From an uncultured Duncaniella sp. (GTDB lineage Bacteria > Bacteroidota > Bacteroidia > Bacteroidales > Muribaculaceae): 64,000 bases of DNA. Positions 51,955 through 61,010 of this stretch are shown piece after piece. Within the stretch, counting starts at the first letter, position 1, and each line of letters opens with the position of its first letter. The notes under the pieces are model-generated. The model did not search any database. It had not been told where the DNA came from and saw nothing but the letters and a program-made list of their open reading frames with translations. The stretch spans positions 62,001 to 126,000 of the forward strand of contig NZ_CAJTQC010000003.1 in assembly GCF_910578445.1 (NCBI RefSeq). The letters run 5' to 3'. The position numbers were made by a program, and so were the translations under genes.

Positions 51955-53229
51955 ATGATACGTATACATCTCCCACATAACTACCTTGGACTGGTCGCGG
52001 GCTGCTTGTGTCTCGGTTCACTGGCCGTGTCGTGTGTCAGCGACGACCTCGGATGTATCGAGGACCGGCCCGGCTACGTCGAAGGCAATGATATCTGGCT
52101 CACCTTCACCCTCAAGGGTGTGCCCGGCGTAGGGCGTTCGGCCTCCGGCATCTCGCGGGCCGACGACTCCGCAAATCATCCTGAAGAAGAGGCCACGGCT
52201 GCCGAAAACATGATAAATACCGATGACATGCGCCTGATTTTATTCGACAACAGGCAGAATGTCATCAAGGTACTTGAGCGGAAAGACTTGATAAGTTTTG
52301 AAACGACGACTGACGATAAGAATAATTCTCGCTATGAAATCAAGGCACGCATCAACAAGGCATATTTCGACTTTGCAACCACCTCGACCGGCGACATCAA
52401 AATATCCCTGATGCTTTTGGCCAACCTTTCATCTGGGGTGACGTCATCGTCCAACGACCTGACCGACGCCCTTTTCATGAAAAGCGCTCAATGGATTGCG
52501 CAACAGAAATATAGTTTTGCGCCGGTTTGGTCAGCAGACAAGGAATGGTATCCTGATGGCTCGACAAATTATATCCCTATGTCGGGTTGGGCACACTACA
52601 CCATAAAGAGTACCGATCTTGACGAGGCTACGACAATTGAGAATGCCCACAATCTGACGGGTGAGGACTCGCCGTTGCTTATGCAGCGCGCAATGGCCAA
52701 GATTCGGGTATTCGACAATATAAATAAAGAAAATGCTGATGCTGCCACGACGATTACGGCTGTGCGTATCGAAGGCGGTAATACCTACGGTGCGTTTATC
52801 CCTGATTTTTCTCAGTCAGGTTGCGCGGAGTGGGCAAAAGGAACGACTATGGTCGAAACTCCCACCATTGTCGCTGACTGGTTTGATTCCTCCTTGGAGG
52901 TCAATGCCCGTAAAGTAGGCAGTGATGAAGGCGGTGACTACACCGATGCCGACGGTAATACTTTCACAGAAGCTTTTGTCGCATATATGACAGAAGCCTC
53001 GCGCAATCAGAATGTGAAGTTCATAATAACCACTTATTCTGATAATGATAATCCCAAAACAAAAGAATGGGAATTGTTCCTATCCAATATAATGACTCCG
53101 GTCACCGATATCACCCGCAACCACATCTATGAGTTCACCGTCACCCGCTCAATGAAAGCCGAGCTTAACGTGAACTACACCGTTTGCCCGTGGGTTTCAA
53201 ACACTATTAATGTTCCTACCTTTGATTAA
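51955..53229 (+). CDS. Minor fimbrillin-family lipoprotein
   Basis: A 424-residue lipoprotein (lipobox AVSC, Cys27, then VSDDLGC). DIWLTFTLKGVP and a GISRADD segment (possible Arg cleavage site) are followed by an N-terminal fimbrillin-like beta domain. RAMAKIRVFDNI is the conserved strand of fimbrillins, and RNHIYEFTVTRSMKAE with VCPWVSNTINVPTFD is the usual C-terminal donor region. It is probably a minor subunit between anchor, shaft and tip. The tip gene starts 27 bases later. The N-terminus is unusually long before the signal hydrophobic core (MIRIHLPHNYLG). Confidence 0.87.
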   Translation: MIRIHLPHNYLGLVAGCLCLGSLAVSCVSDDLGCIEDRPGYVEGNDIWLTFTLKGVPGVGRSASGISRADDSANHPEEEATAAENMINTDDMRLILFDNRQNVIKVLERKDLISFETTTDDKNNSRYEIKARINKAYFDFATTSTGDIKISLMLLANLSSGVTSSSNDLTDALFMKSAQWIAQQKYSFAPVWSADKEWYPDGSTNYIPMSGWAHYTIKSTDLDEATTIENAHNLTGEDSPLLMQRAMAKIRVFDNINKENADAATTITAVRIEGGNTYGAFIPDFSQSGCAEWAKGTTMVETPTIVADWFDSSLEVNARKVGSDEGGDYTDADGNTFTEAFVAYMTEASRNQNVKFIITTYSDNDNPKTKEWELFLSNIMTPVTDITRNHIYEFTVTRSMKAELNVNYTVCPWVSNTINVPTFD

Positions 53230-53256
53230 TCAGAGAAAAGACACAAACAACGACCA

Positions 53257-56200
53257 ATGAAGACTTTTATTGACATATTTAAAACTATCATGCTCGCTAC
53301 TGCTCTTGCTGTCTCTGTGGGAAGCTGTAGTGACGATATTGATTATCGCGGAAGTGTTGTCCCTGACGGCGAAGATGCAAAGCTGACACTGAAAGTAAGT
53401 GTCACTGAGGCGACACATCTTTCGCGCGCCACTTCAGACTCTTATGTAAAGAGTCTTTGGATTGGCATCTACAATGCGAAAAGTAAAGCATGTACGTTCA
53501 ATCAGACGTTTGAGGAAAATAAGGATGCAGGCAGCCACATTCCTCAGACCCTCTCGCTCGATTGCAAGTCGGGTGAGAGCTATATCGTAGCCGTGGCCAA
53601 CTATGATGAATTTATCGGCTATGATATGAATACTAAGGCTGAAAAGCCTCTCAGTGAAATGCTTGCAGCAGCGGACACATGGGATAGCTATTGCGCTATC
53701 GCTATTCAGCAAAACATGTCGTCTGGCGATAATGACCTCTCTGTTGCAGAACCGAGCGGTGAGCTTATAATGTCAGGTACGTATGACGAGGCCGACCACA
53801 CCGCGGCTCTTCCTTCAAATATCAAGCCTGTTGCCATTCAGGCCGGTTCATCGACACTCAAAGGTGCGATACACCTGCGTCGTCTTTGGACTGAGAATAC
53901 ATTGAAAATCAGTGCGGAAGGTGATATTATTAACATGGAACTTCAGAACATCGAGGTGTTCAATGTGCCTAAATACAGCTGGATTCAGGACCGTCAGCTT
54001 GCCGATGCAGGTATAATAGCCGATAATATTGCGGTTGTCAATGCCGGCGATATGGTTGATTCGAGTCCGCTTGACAATTCTGCTTATCTGTCGTCAATGC
54101 GTTTTACTCCGCCGTCTGAAATTCAGGTGAGCAACGGTGTCTATACATTCAAGTTCTGGCAGTTTGAAAACAAGCGCACCGGCACTGCAACGACCTATGA
54201 GGATCGTGAGCGTGAAGTTAAGGATGGAAATGAGAAAAATACCGGCATATTTACGAGCTTGTGTGCTACTCCGCAGGGTGATGTCAACAACAACGCGACA
54301 TATGTAAAAATCAACGCTACGATTACGTATAAAAATCCACAATCGATGGTGAATCCGGACGGCGTAACGACCGGCGATAATGCAGGAGAGCTTCCGGAAT
54401 CGGCTGCGTCGCGCACGGCTGAGGTTACCTATATTGTTCATCTTGGTTATATCGGAGACAATCCGACAGATTTCAACTGCTATCGCAATTCGAAATATAC
54501 TTATAATATAAAAGCCCAATCGGTCAATAAGATTCTTGTCGAAGCGTTCAATGGTGATGAAAAGCAGCCGGGCGCTGAAGGCACTGTGACCGACGTGACC
54601 GACAAGATTGAAAATCTTGACGCGCATACAGGTGTGTTCAATATCTTCCTTACCACTGAGCAGGTCCGTTCGTTTACATTCTCTATGCGGACATATGTAA
54701 AGGGACAACCCAAAAGCTTCTACTATAACAGCGCTACTGACAGTGATATCCCGGCGGCAAATAATCCTGATTTCAAATATTATAACTGGATTGAATTTGT
54801 CCCGACAGGTCTGGATCTCGGTCGTTCTGACAATAATAAGACTGCTGCTAATGAGAGGGTGTTTGCTTCTTACCCGAATATAGTGAATGGTCGTACAGGG
54901 GTATATTATCCTCATGAATTGCCTACATCCGGTCTGCAAGGCCAGTGGTTTACGGTCTACGTCAACGAATATACCTATGAAAAGCGTTATGGTGAGACCG
55001 GCTACGGAAATGAAACCGGCGAGCTGTGGAAGGAATATGTCAATCAGCCAAGCCGTCAGGCATGGTTCAATGTCGCACAGAAAATATCTCCCGATGGTCA
55101 CAGCGTATATTTCAAGTCGAAATATGCTTTGACACAAAAATCAATTCAGACTTATTACAACATAGACGCGTCTGATTGTGAGACAGCATTAGGTGTTGAA
55201 CATGAAAATGAAGTCTTTGGAATGAACCTCCGTTGGACTATTGACCCGGCTAATGCTGATCCTGATAATGGACGTTGGAATGTTTGGAATTTAGGTATAG
55301 GTGGAGCAGGTAAAGAATGGAAGTCTTTCGTTAACTTCAAATCTTCTCTATACGTTAGGCCGATTAATAATACCTCGCAGCCAAATTATGGTGGTATAAC
55401 TCTTTTTGATACCTCAGAAAAATATATGCCACTTCCGATGCCTGCGCTAATACGACAGGAAGATCTTAATGGTGATACAAATGGGTATTATAACTCAAGA
55501 GCCGGTTCTTATGATCCTCAGACGAGCAATAATACCAATACTCAGTATTTGGAGGCTCTGCAAGGATGTCTCAATAGAAATCGTGATGAAAACGGAAATG
55601 GAATTATAGACCCGGAGGAATTAAAATGGTATCTTCCTGCATCAGGCAAGTATGTCAGAGTGATTTTAGGTCGAAGCACTTTGTCTTCTCCATTGATGGA
55701 CTATGCACAGCCTACTCTACCTATTGCATGTACTACAGGTGGAAATACATTATACCACTTTATATCGAGTGATAATGTAATCGTCTGGGTAGATGAAGGT
55801 ATGTCAAGTAGTAGCTTTCATGGTTCGAGGGATCAATATAGTTATGCTCCGTGGCAATTACGATGTATTAGGAATCTCGGAGCGGACTTAACCACTGTTA
55901 CACCGGGCGAAAAAGTAACCCCTGCATATGATGATAAAGATAAGAGTACAACTACTCGTGGAGGTGTAGTTAAGGTAACGCATTACTACGGTACTGCAGT
56001 TCGTGAGCCGGTGACATCACCAATTCCATTACATAAAACAAGTATGAATGAAAATAAACTTGGCAGATACGGATTTGAATATGCTCCCAGTGGAAATGTA
56101 TTTAATGGAGCCTTTACTACAGAAGCCACTGTTAGGTACTACCAATTTAATGATTATAAGTCCGCAGTTGAAAATGCGACACCTTGTGCATCATTGAATG

Positions 56201-56517
56201 CTACTTCAGGAAGAGGAGGTTGGCGCATTCCTAATCAAAAAGAATTGGTTATTATGAGAAGAGCTGATGCTTTTAAGAATATTGAGAATGAGAGTGCTCA
56301 ATTTATGGGCTGTACACAAGAGCATTGGAGTCATAATAATAATCGCGGACCTGCCTATTCTACAGGAACGACTGAAAATCAACATCGTATTGTTACTGTA
56401 CGAAAGGGTATCGCTACGGCTCAGCCGATAGAGTCGATTACATTGGTTCGTTGTGTCCGGGATCTTACAGCTGCTGAGGCAGGAAAAACATATGAGCAAA
56501 TAGTGAACAATGAATAA
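53257..56517 (+). CDS. Very large fimbrial tip/adhesin-like lipoprotein (DUF4906-type)
   Basis: A 1086-residue lipoprotein (lipobox VGSC, Cys24). The N-terminal 300 residues look like a fimbrillin domain (LTLKVSVTEATHLSRATSD with a possible Arg cleavage site, LRRLWTENTLKIS). The middle part (about 300-620) fits the DUF4906 proteins of fimbrial loci, with TYIVHLGYIGDNPTDFNCYR. The C-terminal 250 residues contain ENGNGIIDPEELKWYLPA, a calcium-binding-like loop, and GRGGWRIPNQKELVIMRR with LVRCVRDLT, a fold used in adhesive Fibrobacter-type paralogous domains. I infer a tip adhesin. From about base 55300 the gene becomes richer in AT, which suggests a swapped C-terminal domain. Confidence 0.82.
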   Translation: MKTFIDIFKTIMLATALAVSVGSCSDDIDYRGSVVPDGEDAKLTLKVSVTEATHLSRATSDSYVKSLWIGIYNAKSKACTFNQTFEENKDAGSHIPQTLSLDCKSGESYIVAVANYDEFIGYDMNTKAEKPLSEMLAAADTWDSYCAIAIQQNMSSGDNDLSVAEPSGELIMSGTYDEADHTAALPSNIKPVAIQAGSSTLKGAIHLRRLWTENTLKISAEGDIINMELQNIEVFNVPKYSWIQDRQLADAGIIADNIAVVNAGDMVDSSPLDNSAYLSSMRFTPPSEIQVSNGVYTFKFWQFENKRTGTATTYEDREREVKDGNEKNTGIFTSLCATPQGDVNNNATYVKINATITYKNPQSMVNPDGVTTGDNAGELPESAASRTAEVTYIVHLGYIGDNPTDFNCYRNSKYTYNIKAQSVNKILVEAFNGDEKQPGAEGTVTDVTDKIENLDAHTGVFNIFLTTEQVRSFTFSMRTYVKGQPKSFYYNSATDSDIPAANNPDFKYYNWIEFVPTGLDLGRSDNNKTAANERVFASYPNIVNGRTGVYYPHELPTSGLQGQWFTVYVNEYTYEKRYGETGYGNETGELWKEYVNQPSRQAWFNVAQKISPDGHSVYFKSKYALTQKSIQTYYNIDASDCETALGVEHENEVFGMNLRWTIDPANADPDNGRWNVWNLGIGGAGKEWKSFVNFKSSLYVRPINNTSQPNYGGITLFDTSEKYMPLPMPALIRQEDLNGDTNGYYNSRAGSYDPQTSNNTNTQYLEALQGCLNRNRDENGNGIIDPEELKWYLPASGKYVRVILGRSTLSSPLMDYAQPTLPIACTTGGNTLYHFISSDNVIVWVDEGMSSSSFHGSRDQYSYAPWQLRCIRNLGADLTTVTPGEKVTPAYDDKDKSTTTRGGVVKVTHYYGTAVREPVTSPIPLHKTSMNENKLGRYGFEYAPSGNVFNGAFTTEATVRYYQFNDYKSAVENATPCASLNATSGRGGWRIPNQKELVIMRRADAFKNIENESAQFMGCTQEHWSHNNNRGPAYSTGTTENQHRIVTVRKGIATAQPIESITLVRCVRDLTAAEAGKTYEQIVNNE

Positions 56518-56523
56518 TCGCTG

Positions 56524-57456
56524 ATGATTTCAAAGCATACGACATTATATTCAATTCTTATCTCCCTGTGTCTGCTTGGTTGCAGACAGGGAGATAAAGT
56601 TTCGGATAATAATCGCTCCGGTAATGGGGAACAGAAAAGTGTAAACACTGCTGAGCTCCCCATGCCCGATGTCCCTGACTCGCTGCAATCGATTGAGGAG
56701 CGGGCGGCCTACGTCGTCGCCCACTACTGGGACGCTATGGACTTCACCGACCGCACCCTCAGCCTCGACACAGCCTTCATCGAGCAAAATTTCGCCAACT
56801 TCGCAGCCATCCTCCCCATGTCGCCCCCCGATGACGCCGACCGCGCCGTCGCCACCCTCGTCAATCGCGCCGGAGTCGACCCTGAAGCCTTCGGCCTCAT
56901 CGCCTCCACCGCCGAAAAATATCTCGACGACCCCAACTCACCCATGCGCGACGAAGAAACCTACATCCTCTTCCTGCGCCACATCTCCGAAGCCCCCTTC
57001 CTCAGCGACGTAGAGCGCATCCGTCCGCGCCACCGTCTCGCCGACGCACTCAAAAACCGCCCCGGCACACAGGCTGCCGACTTCGGATTCGTCGACCGCA
57101 ACGGCTCGTCGGCCACACTCCACCGCCGGCTCGCCGACCACCCCCTCAACCTCCTCATCTTCTACGACCCCGACTGCTCCCAGTGCAAGGAAATCATCGG
57201 CCGCCTCTCCGCCCTCGATCTCCCGCAGGAAATAGGAATCATAGCCGTCGATGTCGAGGACGACCATACCGCGTGGCAGCGCACCAAAGACTCACTCCCT
57301 GCCCGGTGGCAGGTAGGCTTCGCCACAACCCCCGTCCTCGACAGCGGACTCTACGTCCTCGCCGCATCACCAACACTCTACATCCTTGACTCAACCGGCA
57401 AAGTTATCCTGAAAGATCCCCCGGTCGATCAGGCCATTGCCACCCTCACCCGCTAA
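56524..57456 (+). CDS. DUF5106/thioredoxin-like lipoprotein
   Basis: A 310-residue lipoprotein (lipobox LLGC, Cys20). Residues 45-170 are helical and fit DUF5106 (ERAAYVVAHYWDAMDFTD). Residues 180-310 form a thioredoxin-like domain, with FYDPDCSQCKEIIGRLSALD giving a CxxC pair (Cys218, Cys221) and ASPTLYILDSTGKVILKD carrying the cis-proline loop. It is probably a periplasmic thiol-disulfide protein. It starts 6 bases after the tip protein gene, so the two are coupled, and it may form disulfides in fimbrial proteins. Base composition switches from AT-rich to very GC-rich near 56650, inside the gene. Confidence 0.85.
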   Translation: MISKHTTLYSILISLCLLGCRQGDKVSDNNRSGNGEQKSVNTAELPMPDVPDSLQSIEERAAYVVAHYWDAMDFTDRTLSLDTAFIEQNFANFAAILPMSPPDDADRAVATLVNRAGVDPEAFGLIASTAEKYLDDPNSPMRDEETYILFLRHISEAPFLSDVERIRPRHRLADALKNRPGTQAADFGFVDRNGSSATLHRRLADHPLNLLIFYDPDCSQCKEIIGRLSALDLPQEIGIIAVDVEDDHTAWQRTKDSLPARWQVGFATTPVLDSGLYVLAASPTLYILDSTGKVILKDPPVDQAIATLTR

Positions 57457-57574
57457 TCCTTCATTTTCAGTTTATCCTCTTTCATTTTATTTAGTCAGTC
57501 ATCATAAACCTTTAGTATTTTAATCGCTAAGAGTTATTTTTTTATACTAACCAATATCCCCATATGTTTTAATC

Positions 57575-57610
57575 AAGGCGGCCTTCTGCGTGGATGCAGC
57601 GGGCCGCCTT
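57575..57610. terminator. Terminator-like hairpin after the fimbrial locus
   Basis: Outer arms 57575-57583 and 57602-57610 are perfectly complementary over 9 bases (AAGGCGGCC). Inside, CTGC and GCAG can pair as a second stem. It sits 118 bases after the last fimbrial-locus gene. Confidence 0.7.
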
Positions 57611-57757
57611 ACATATATAGAGAGAACTATTGTCATCGTGTATATATCGAACTACTGTCATCCGGCAATAGCAACAACCATGCGATGTCCTGTGGTTTCC
57701 ATTGGAGTGTATTTAGGGAAGCAAGAAGCCTCAGGAAACACGGAGAATCAGGCAAAA

Positions 57758-57853
57758 AATGTCCGGTAGGACATTCAATTACTCATAGCCCCGTACATCG
57801 CAGATGTGCGGGGGGAAGAAATGTAAAAGCAAAAAGATGTCCGGCCGGACATC
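57758..57853. repeat. Two near-identical palindromes flanking a third hairpin
   Basis: ATGTCCGG-TA-GGACAT lies at 57759-57774 and ATGTCCGG-CC-GGACAT at 57837-57852; the latter is part of a perfect 18-bp palindrome (57836-57853). Apart from two central bases they are the same. Between them a 10-bp stem, with one wobble, has arms 57789-57798 and 57804-57813. The set looks like a REP-type element or a structured RNA. Confidence 0.75.
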
Positions 57854-57903
57854 GCTTTACCATTCAGACGATATCAAACATCGTCGCTGTAAAATTAATA
57901 TCC

Positions 57904-58602
57904 TCAAACCGTATATCCGAGCAAATCAAGAATGAAGGGCGACAGCAGCGCCGTCAGCAGACCGTTGAGCGTCAGCCCGAGCGACGAAAACGCCCCATAG
58001 CGCTCACCGCGCTCCATAGCCGAAGCCGTCCCCACCGCATGCGAAGCCGTCCCGATCGACAGTCCCGACGCAATCGGACTCTTGATATGGCTCAGTTTCA
58101 CCATCCTGAACCCCGCCATGCCGCCAAAAATACCGGTACACACCACCACCGCAGCCGTCAGCGACGGAATTCCGCCCATAGCCGTCGAAATCTCCATCGC
58201 GATAGGCGTAGTCACAGCCTTAGGCGCAAGCGAAATAATCACTTCCTTCGTCGCCCCGAGCAGCTCGGCAATCAGCACTACCGACACAATTCCCACGACA
58301 CACCCGGCAAGCTCCGCCAGCAACAGTGGAAGCATCTGTTTGCGTATATTCTCAAGCTGCCTGTAGAGAGGCACACCCAGAGCCACCACCGCAGGCTTCA
58401 GCCAGAACTCGATATACTCACCACCCGAGGCATAGGTCTCATAGTCCACCCCGCAGCTCAGCAGAATCACGATAAGCACAATGATTGAAACCAGAATCGG
58501 GTTGAGCAAAGCCACCCCCGTGCGCCGTTGCAGAAGCTTCGAGCCGAGAAAAACCACAAAAGTCAGCGCAATCAGAAAAAATTTGTTCTCAAGAAAATCC
58601 AT
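57904..58602 (-). CDS. lrgB: LrgB/CidB-family membrane protein
   Basis: A 232-residue integral membrane protein with six to seven hydrophobic segments. The conserved segments ATKEVIISLAPKAVTTPIAM and IGTASHAVGTASAMERGERY are the LrgB signatures. Together with LrgA it forms a holin/antiholin-like pair in Gram-positives that affects murein hydrolase activity; in other bacteria and plastids LrgB homologues export glycolate or pyruvate. The gene lies 58 bases after lrgA on the same strand. Which role applies here cannot be told. Confidence 0.93.
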   Translation of the reverse strand: MDFLENKFFLIALTFVVFLGSKLLQRRTGVALLNPILVSIIVLIVILLSCGVDYETYASGGEYIEFWLKPAVVALGVPLYRQLENIRKQMLPLLLAELAGCVVGIVSVVLIAELLGATKEVIISLAPKAVTTPIAMEISTAMGGIPSLTAAVVVCTGIFGGMAGFRMVKLSHIKSPIASGLSIGTASHAVGTASAMERGERYGAFSSLGLTLNGLLTALLSPFILDLLGYTV

Positions 58603-58660
58603 AATGTACTTTTACTACCTTGGTAAAATCAAATCCGTTAAAAACTTACACACACAGCCG

Positions 58661-59047
58661 CTAAGCCTCGTCAGCCTTCCCGGTCTCACTGTGGTGATGA
58701 TGGTGAGGAGCGATAGTCCGTCGCACAATCTGGTGAACCCATCCGGTCGACGCGATAATCAGGAACGTGCTGATTACCGAAGCCCCCACAATCGGAAGCC
58801 ACTGCTCGGAAATAAGCCCCAGACACCTCATCAGCCCCACACCGGCAGGGACAAAGAAAAAACCAAGGTTCTTGACAAGGAAATCGGCCACCTTGTCGAC
58901 CCACATAAGCCTCACGACGCGCAGTTTCAGCCCGGCCGCAAGCAAAAGCATCCCGATGATGCTCGACGGCACGGGAATCCCTGTCGCATACACAATAAAC
59001 TCGCCCATCGCCAGAAAAGCGAAGAGCACGGCACATTGAAGAATCAT
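58661..59047 (-). CDS. lrgA: LrgA/CidA-family membrane protein
   Basis: A 128-residue protein with four hydrophobic segments. MGEFIVYATGIPVPSSIIGM and FFVPAGVGLMRCLG are typical of LrgA/CidA. It ends with a soluble tail of histidines (HHHHH) followed by SETGKADEA, which is unusual. The frame is open 4 codons upstream from a TTG, but ATG 59047 (MILQCAVLFAFLAMGEF) is the better start. A weak -7-like element (59076-59083, minus strand) lies just upstream. It pairs with lrgB downstream. Confidence 0.9.
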   Translation of the reverse strand: MILQCAVLFAFLAMGEFIVYATGIPVPSSIIGMLLLAAGLKLRVVRLMWVDKVADFLVKNLGFFFVPAGVGLMRCLGLISEQWLPIVGASVISTFLIIASTGWVHQIVRRTIAPHHHHHSETGKADEA

Positions 59048-59156
59048 AATAATAAACAATCTTTTTTACAGCAGGCAAAATTACATAAAATCCTCAAACC
59101 GAGGCATGATTATCGGAATAAATTGCGCCGTCGCCGACAAATCGTCACATAACAAA

Positions 59157-59190
59157 GCGAAAAGCAAGCCGAGACCGGCAGGCTTTTCGC
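59157..59190 (-). terminator. Terminator-like hairpin after the adenylation-domain gene
   Basis: Arms 59157-59165 and 59182-59190 are perfectly complementary over 9 bases (GCGAAAAGC). It lies 66 bases after the stop codon on the minus strand and before lrgA. No strong T-tract follows. Confidence 0.55.
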
Positions 59191-59256
59191 CGTCTGTCAG
59201 GCTTCATGCCCGACTATAGCTCTATTGAAAATGAATCGGTATCCGCGACGGCCGGT

Positions 59257-60741
59257 TCAGATAGCCGTCTTACTGTCCTTAAGCACCACAGGCAGAGCCA
59301 GCGGATTGACCACTCCGGCCGCATCGGTCGGCAGAGCCTTCAGCAGCACGAAGAACTCCGGAATCATATAGGCCGGCAGATATTGCGCCATCGTGTTCTT
59401 GACCCACGACAGACGGAACGACTTCGTCTTCGGGACTACATAGGCCACCAGATAGGCCGAACCCTGCTCGTCGGGATAGTGGACCACCGTGCAGCCATCA
59501 ACCTCGTCGCTCTTGCGCAGAGCGCGCTCAACCTCGCCTGTCACCACCTTCTTTCCGAGAATGTTGACCTCGCTGTCCTTGCGGTGGAGATAGACATAGT
59601 TGCCGTCGGAGAGCTGGCGTCCCATGTCGCCTGTGCGGAACACGCGTCGTCCGTCGGCAGTCGTCACAAACGGCTTCAGGTCGGCGCGGTGATCGCCGGT
59701 ATAGTAGTCGGCGAGTCCGTCGCCGTAGAGACATATCTCCCCCTCCTGTCCCTGAGGGACTTCGCGCAGATTATCATCGAGAATCATAATCTCCGTGCCG
59801 TTCATCGGCTTGCCTATAGGGAAAGTCCCGTCGGCGAGCACAATCCCGGTGTTGCAGCAGTAGGATGTCACGCTCACCGTCGCCTCGGGAGGCCCGTAGG
59901 TGGTATAGACAGGCACTTGTTCGAGCAGATGGCCGATAGCCGCCGCGTGGAGCACGTCGCCGCTGCTGATGAGCAGCCTGACAGTCATGGGCAGAGCAGC
60001 CACGGCGTTGAGCTCCTGCATCAGATAAGGGAAGCCGCTGATGACCGTCACATACTGGTCGTCGATGAACTTCACCAGTTTCTCAGGGTCGTTGCGCGTC
60101 TGTGGCGACGGAATCGCAATCACAGCCCCGTTGAGCAGCGCGCCGAACACCTCTTGGATAAAGATGTTCATGACGCATGCCGAAAACTGGAGCATGATAT
60201 CGTCGCCGGTGATATTGTAGGTCTTTCTGAACGCCTCGGCAAAGTGTGTCACCTGCGAATTTCCTACCGCCACGCCGAGCGGATAGCCGTCGGGTGTGGT
60301 CGAATAGATGATATATGCAGGGCGGTCCGCGCGCGAGCGGTCAGGCAGAGGGTGGAGTGCCGGGTCGACATAAATGTCGCTCCCGATGATGAGCCGGTTG
60401 AAATCGTTGAGAATGCAGGCATATTTCTCCTGCGTGATGACAAAGTCAATACCGTTTTCAACAAGGAATGTCACGAGGCGTCCCGGCGGAAAGTCAGGCT
60501 CGACTGCCACAAATGCAGCCCCGGACTTGATGACGGCCATAAGTGAAGCCACCATCTCCACGCTGTGGTCCATCACAATCCCGACACGTGCGGGAATGAA
60601 AGAGGGAAAGCGTGAAATCAGAGTGTCGACCAGCCTGTCGAGGCCGGAATAAGTGACACATGTGCGCTCGTCAATGACGGCAGGGTGGTCCGGATCATTG
60701 TTGACGAGTTCCTTGAAGCGTGAGTAAATCGTCGGTTCCAT
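59257..60741 (-). CDS. Stand-alone adenylation-domain (AMP-binding) protein with degenerate motifs
   Basis: A 494-residue DltA/NRPS-type adenylation domain, with no carrier or condensation domain. The fold is clear: VTYSGLDRLVDTLISRF, A5 TYGPPEAT (281-288), A7 FRTGDMGR (368-375) and A8 HRKDSEVNILGKKVVTGEVE (386-405). Key residues are changed. The A3 phosphate loop reads YSTTPDGYPLGV (146-157) instead of the S-G-S/T-T-G-x-P-K-G pattern. A4 FSACV has Ser187 where amino-acid-activating domains have Asp. A10 PTDAAGVVN (471-479) has Val477 in place of the catalytic Lys. So it may not catalyse a normal adenylation. ATG 60741 has AAGAAGGA 8 bases upstream. Its substrate is unknown. Confidence 0.88.
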   Translation of the reverse strand: MEPTIYSRFKELVNNDPDHPAVIDERTCVTYSGLDRLVDTLISRFPSFIPARVGIVMDHSVEMVASLMAVIKSGAAFVAVEPDFPPGRLVTFLVENGIDFVITQEKYACILNDFNRLIIGSDIYVDPALHPLPDRSRADRPAYIIYSTTPDGYPLGVAVGNSQVTHFAEAFRKTYNITGDDIMLQFSACVMNIFIQEVFGALLNGAVIAIPSPQTRNDPEKLVKFIDDQYVTVISGFPYLMQELNAVAALPMTVRLLISSGDVLHAAAIGHLLEQVPVYTTYGPPEATVSVTSYCCNTGIVLADGTFPIGKPMNGTEIMILDDNLREVPQGQEGEICLYGDGLADYYTGDHRADLKPFVTTADGRRVFRTGDMGRQLSDGNYVYLHRKDSEVNILGKKVVTGEVERALRKSDEVDGCTVVHYPDEQGSAYLVAYVVPKTKSFRLSWVKNTMAQYLPAYMIPEFFVLLKALPTDAAGVVNPLALPVVLKDSKTAI

Positions 60742-60944
60742 AATACATCCTTCTTTAATTAAATTGTAACCGAATTGTAACACCTTCGGTTTGTATTAGA
60801 ATAACGGAAGAACCTATTGTCAGGTTTTATCGAAAATTGTTAAAAACACTGATTATAAATGTATTTAAAGAAAAACCGCCCCCCTTCCGGAGAACGGTCA
60901 GGCCATCTCATGGCATAAAGTAAATGTGGATTGAAACTAAAAAA

Positions 60945-60972
60945 CAGGGATGACCATCGTCGGCCATCCCTG
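60945..60972 (-). terminator. Rho-independent terminator after the second susD
   Basis: Arms 60945-60955 and 60962-60972 pair over 11 positions with one mismatch and a 6-base loop. On the minus strand the stem is followed by TTTTTTAGTTTC, a good T-tract. It is 39 bases after the SusD stop. Confidence 0.85.
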
Positions 60973-61010
60973 CTCGGAGTTAGTGTGATTGCATAGTATC
61001 GCCGGAGTAA

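Larger units (their letters stand above)
57457..57903. other. 447-base convergent gap with several hairpins
   Basis: It lies between the fimbrial locus (plus) and lrgB (minus). It holds the terminator-like repeat 57575-57610 and the cluster of three hairpins 57758-57853. No protein-coding gene is supported; the arginine-rich plus-strand frame from 57685 is the reverse shadow of lrgB. Confidence 0.65.

Noticed and set aside
54094..55137. Minus-strand frame of 347 codons opposite the tip protein
   Set aside because: It has no start signals or domain, and the tip protein frame is continuous on the plus strand.
57758..57853. CRISPR-like array
   Set aside because: Only two palindromic units, no regular spacers and no cas genes nearby.
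57685..58488. Arginine- and histidine-rich plus-strand frame of 267 codons
   Set aside because: Most of it is antisense to lrgB, which has clear family motifs; the composition is typical of a shadow frame.
59206..60546. Long plus-strand reading frame of 446 codons
   Set aside because: It runs opposite to the adenylation-domain gene, is rich in His/Arg/Val with no recognisable domain, and is explained by codon bias of the minus-strand gene.
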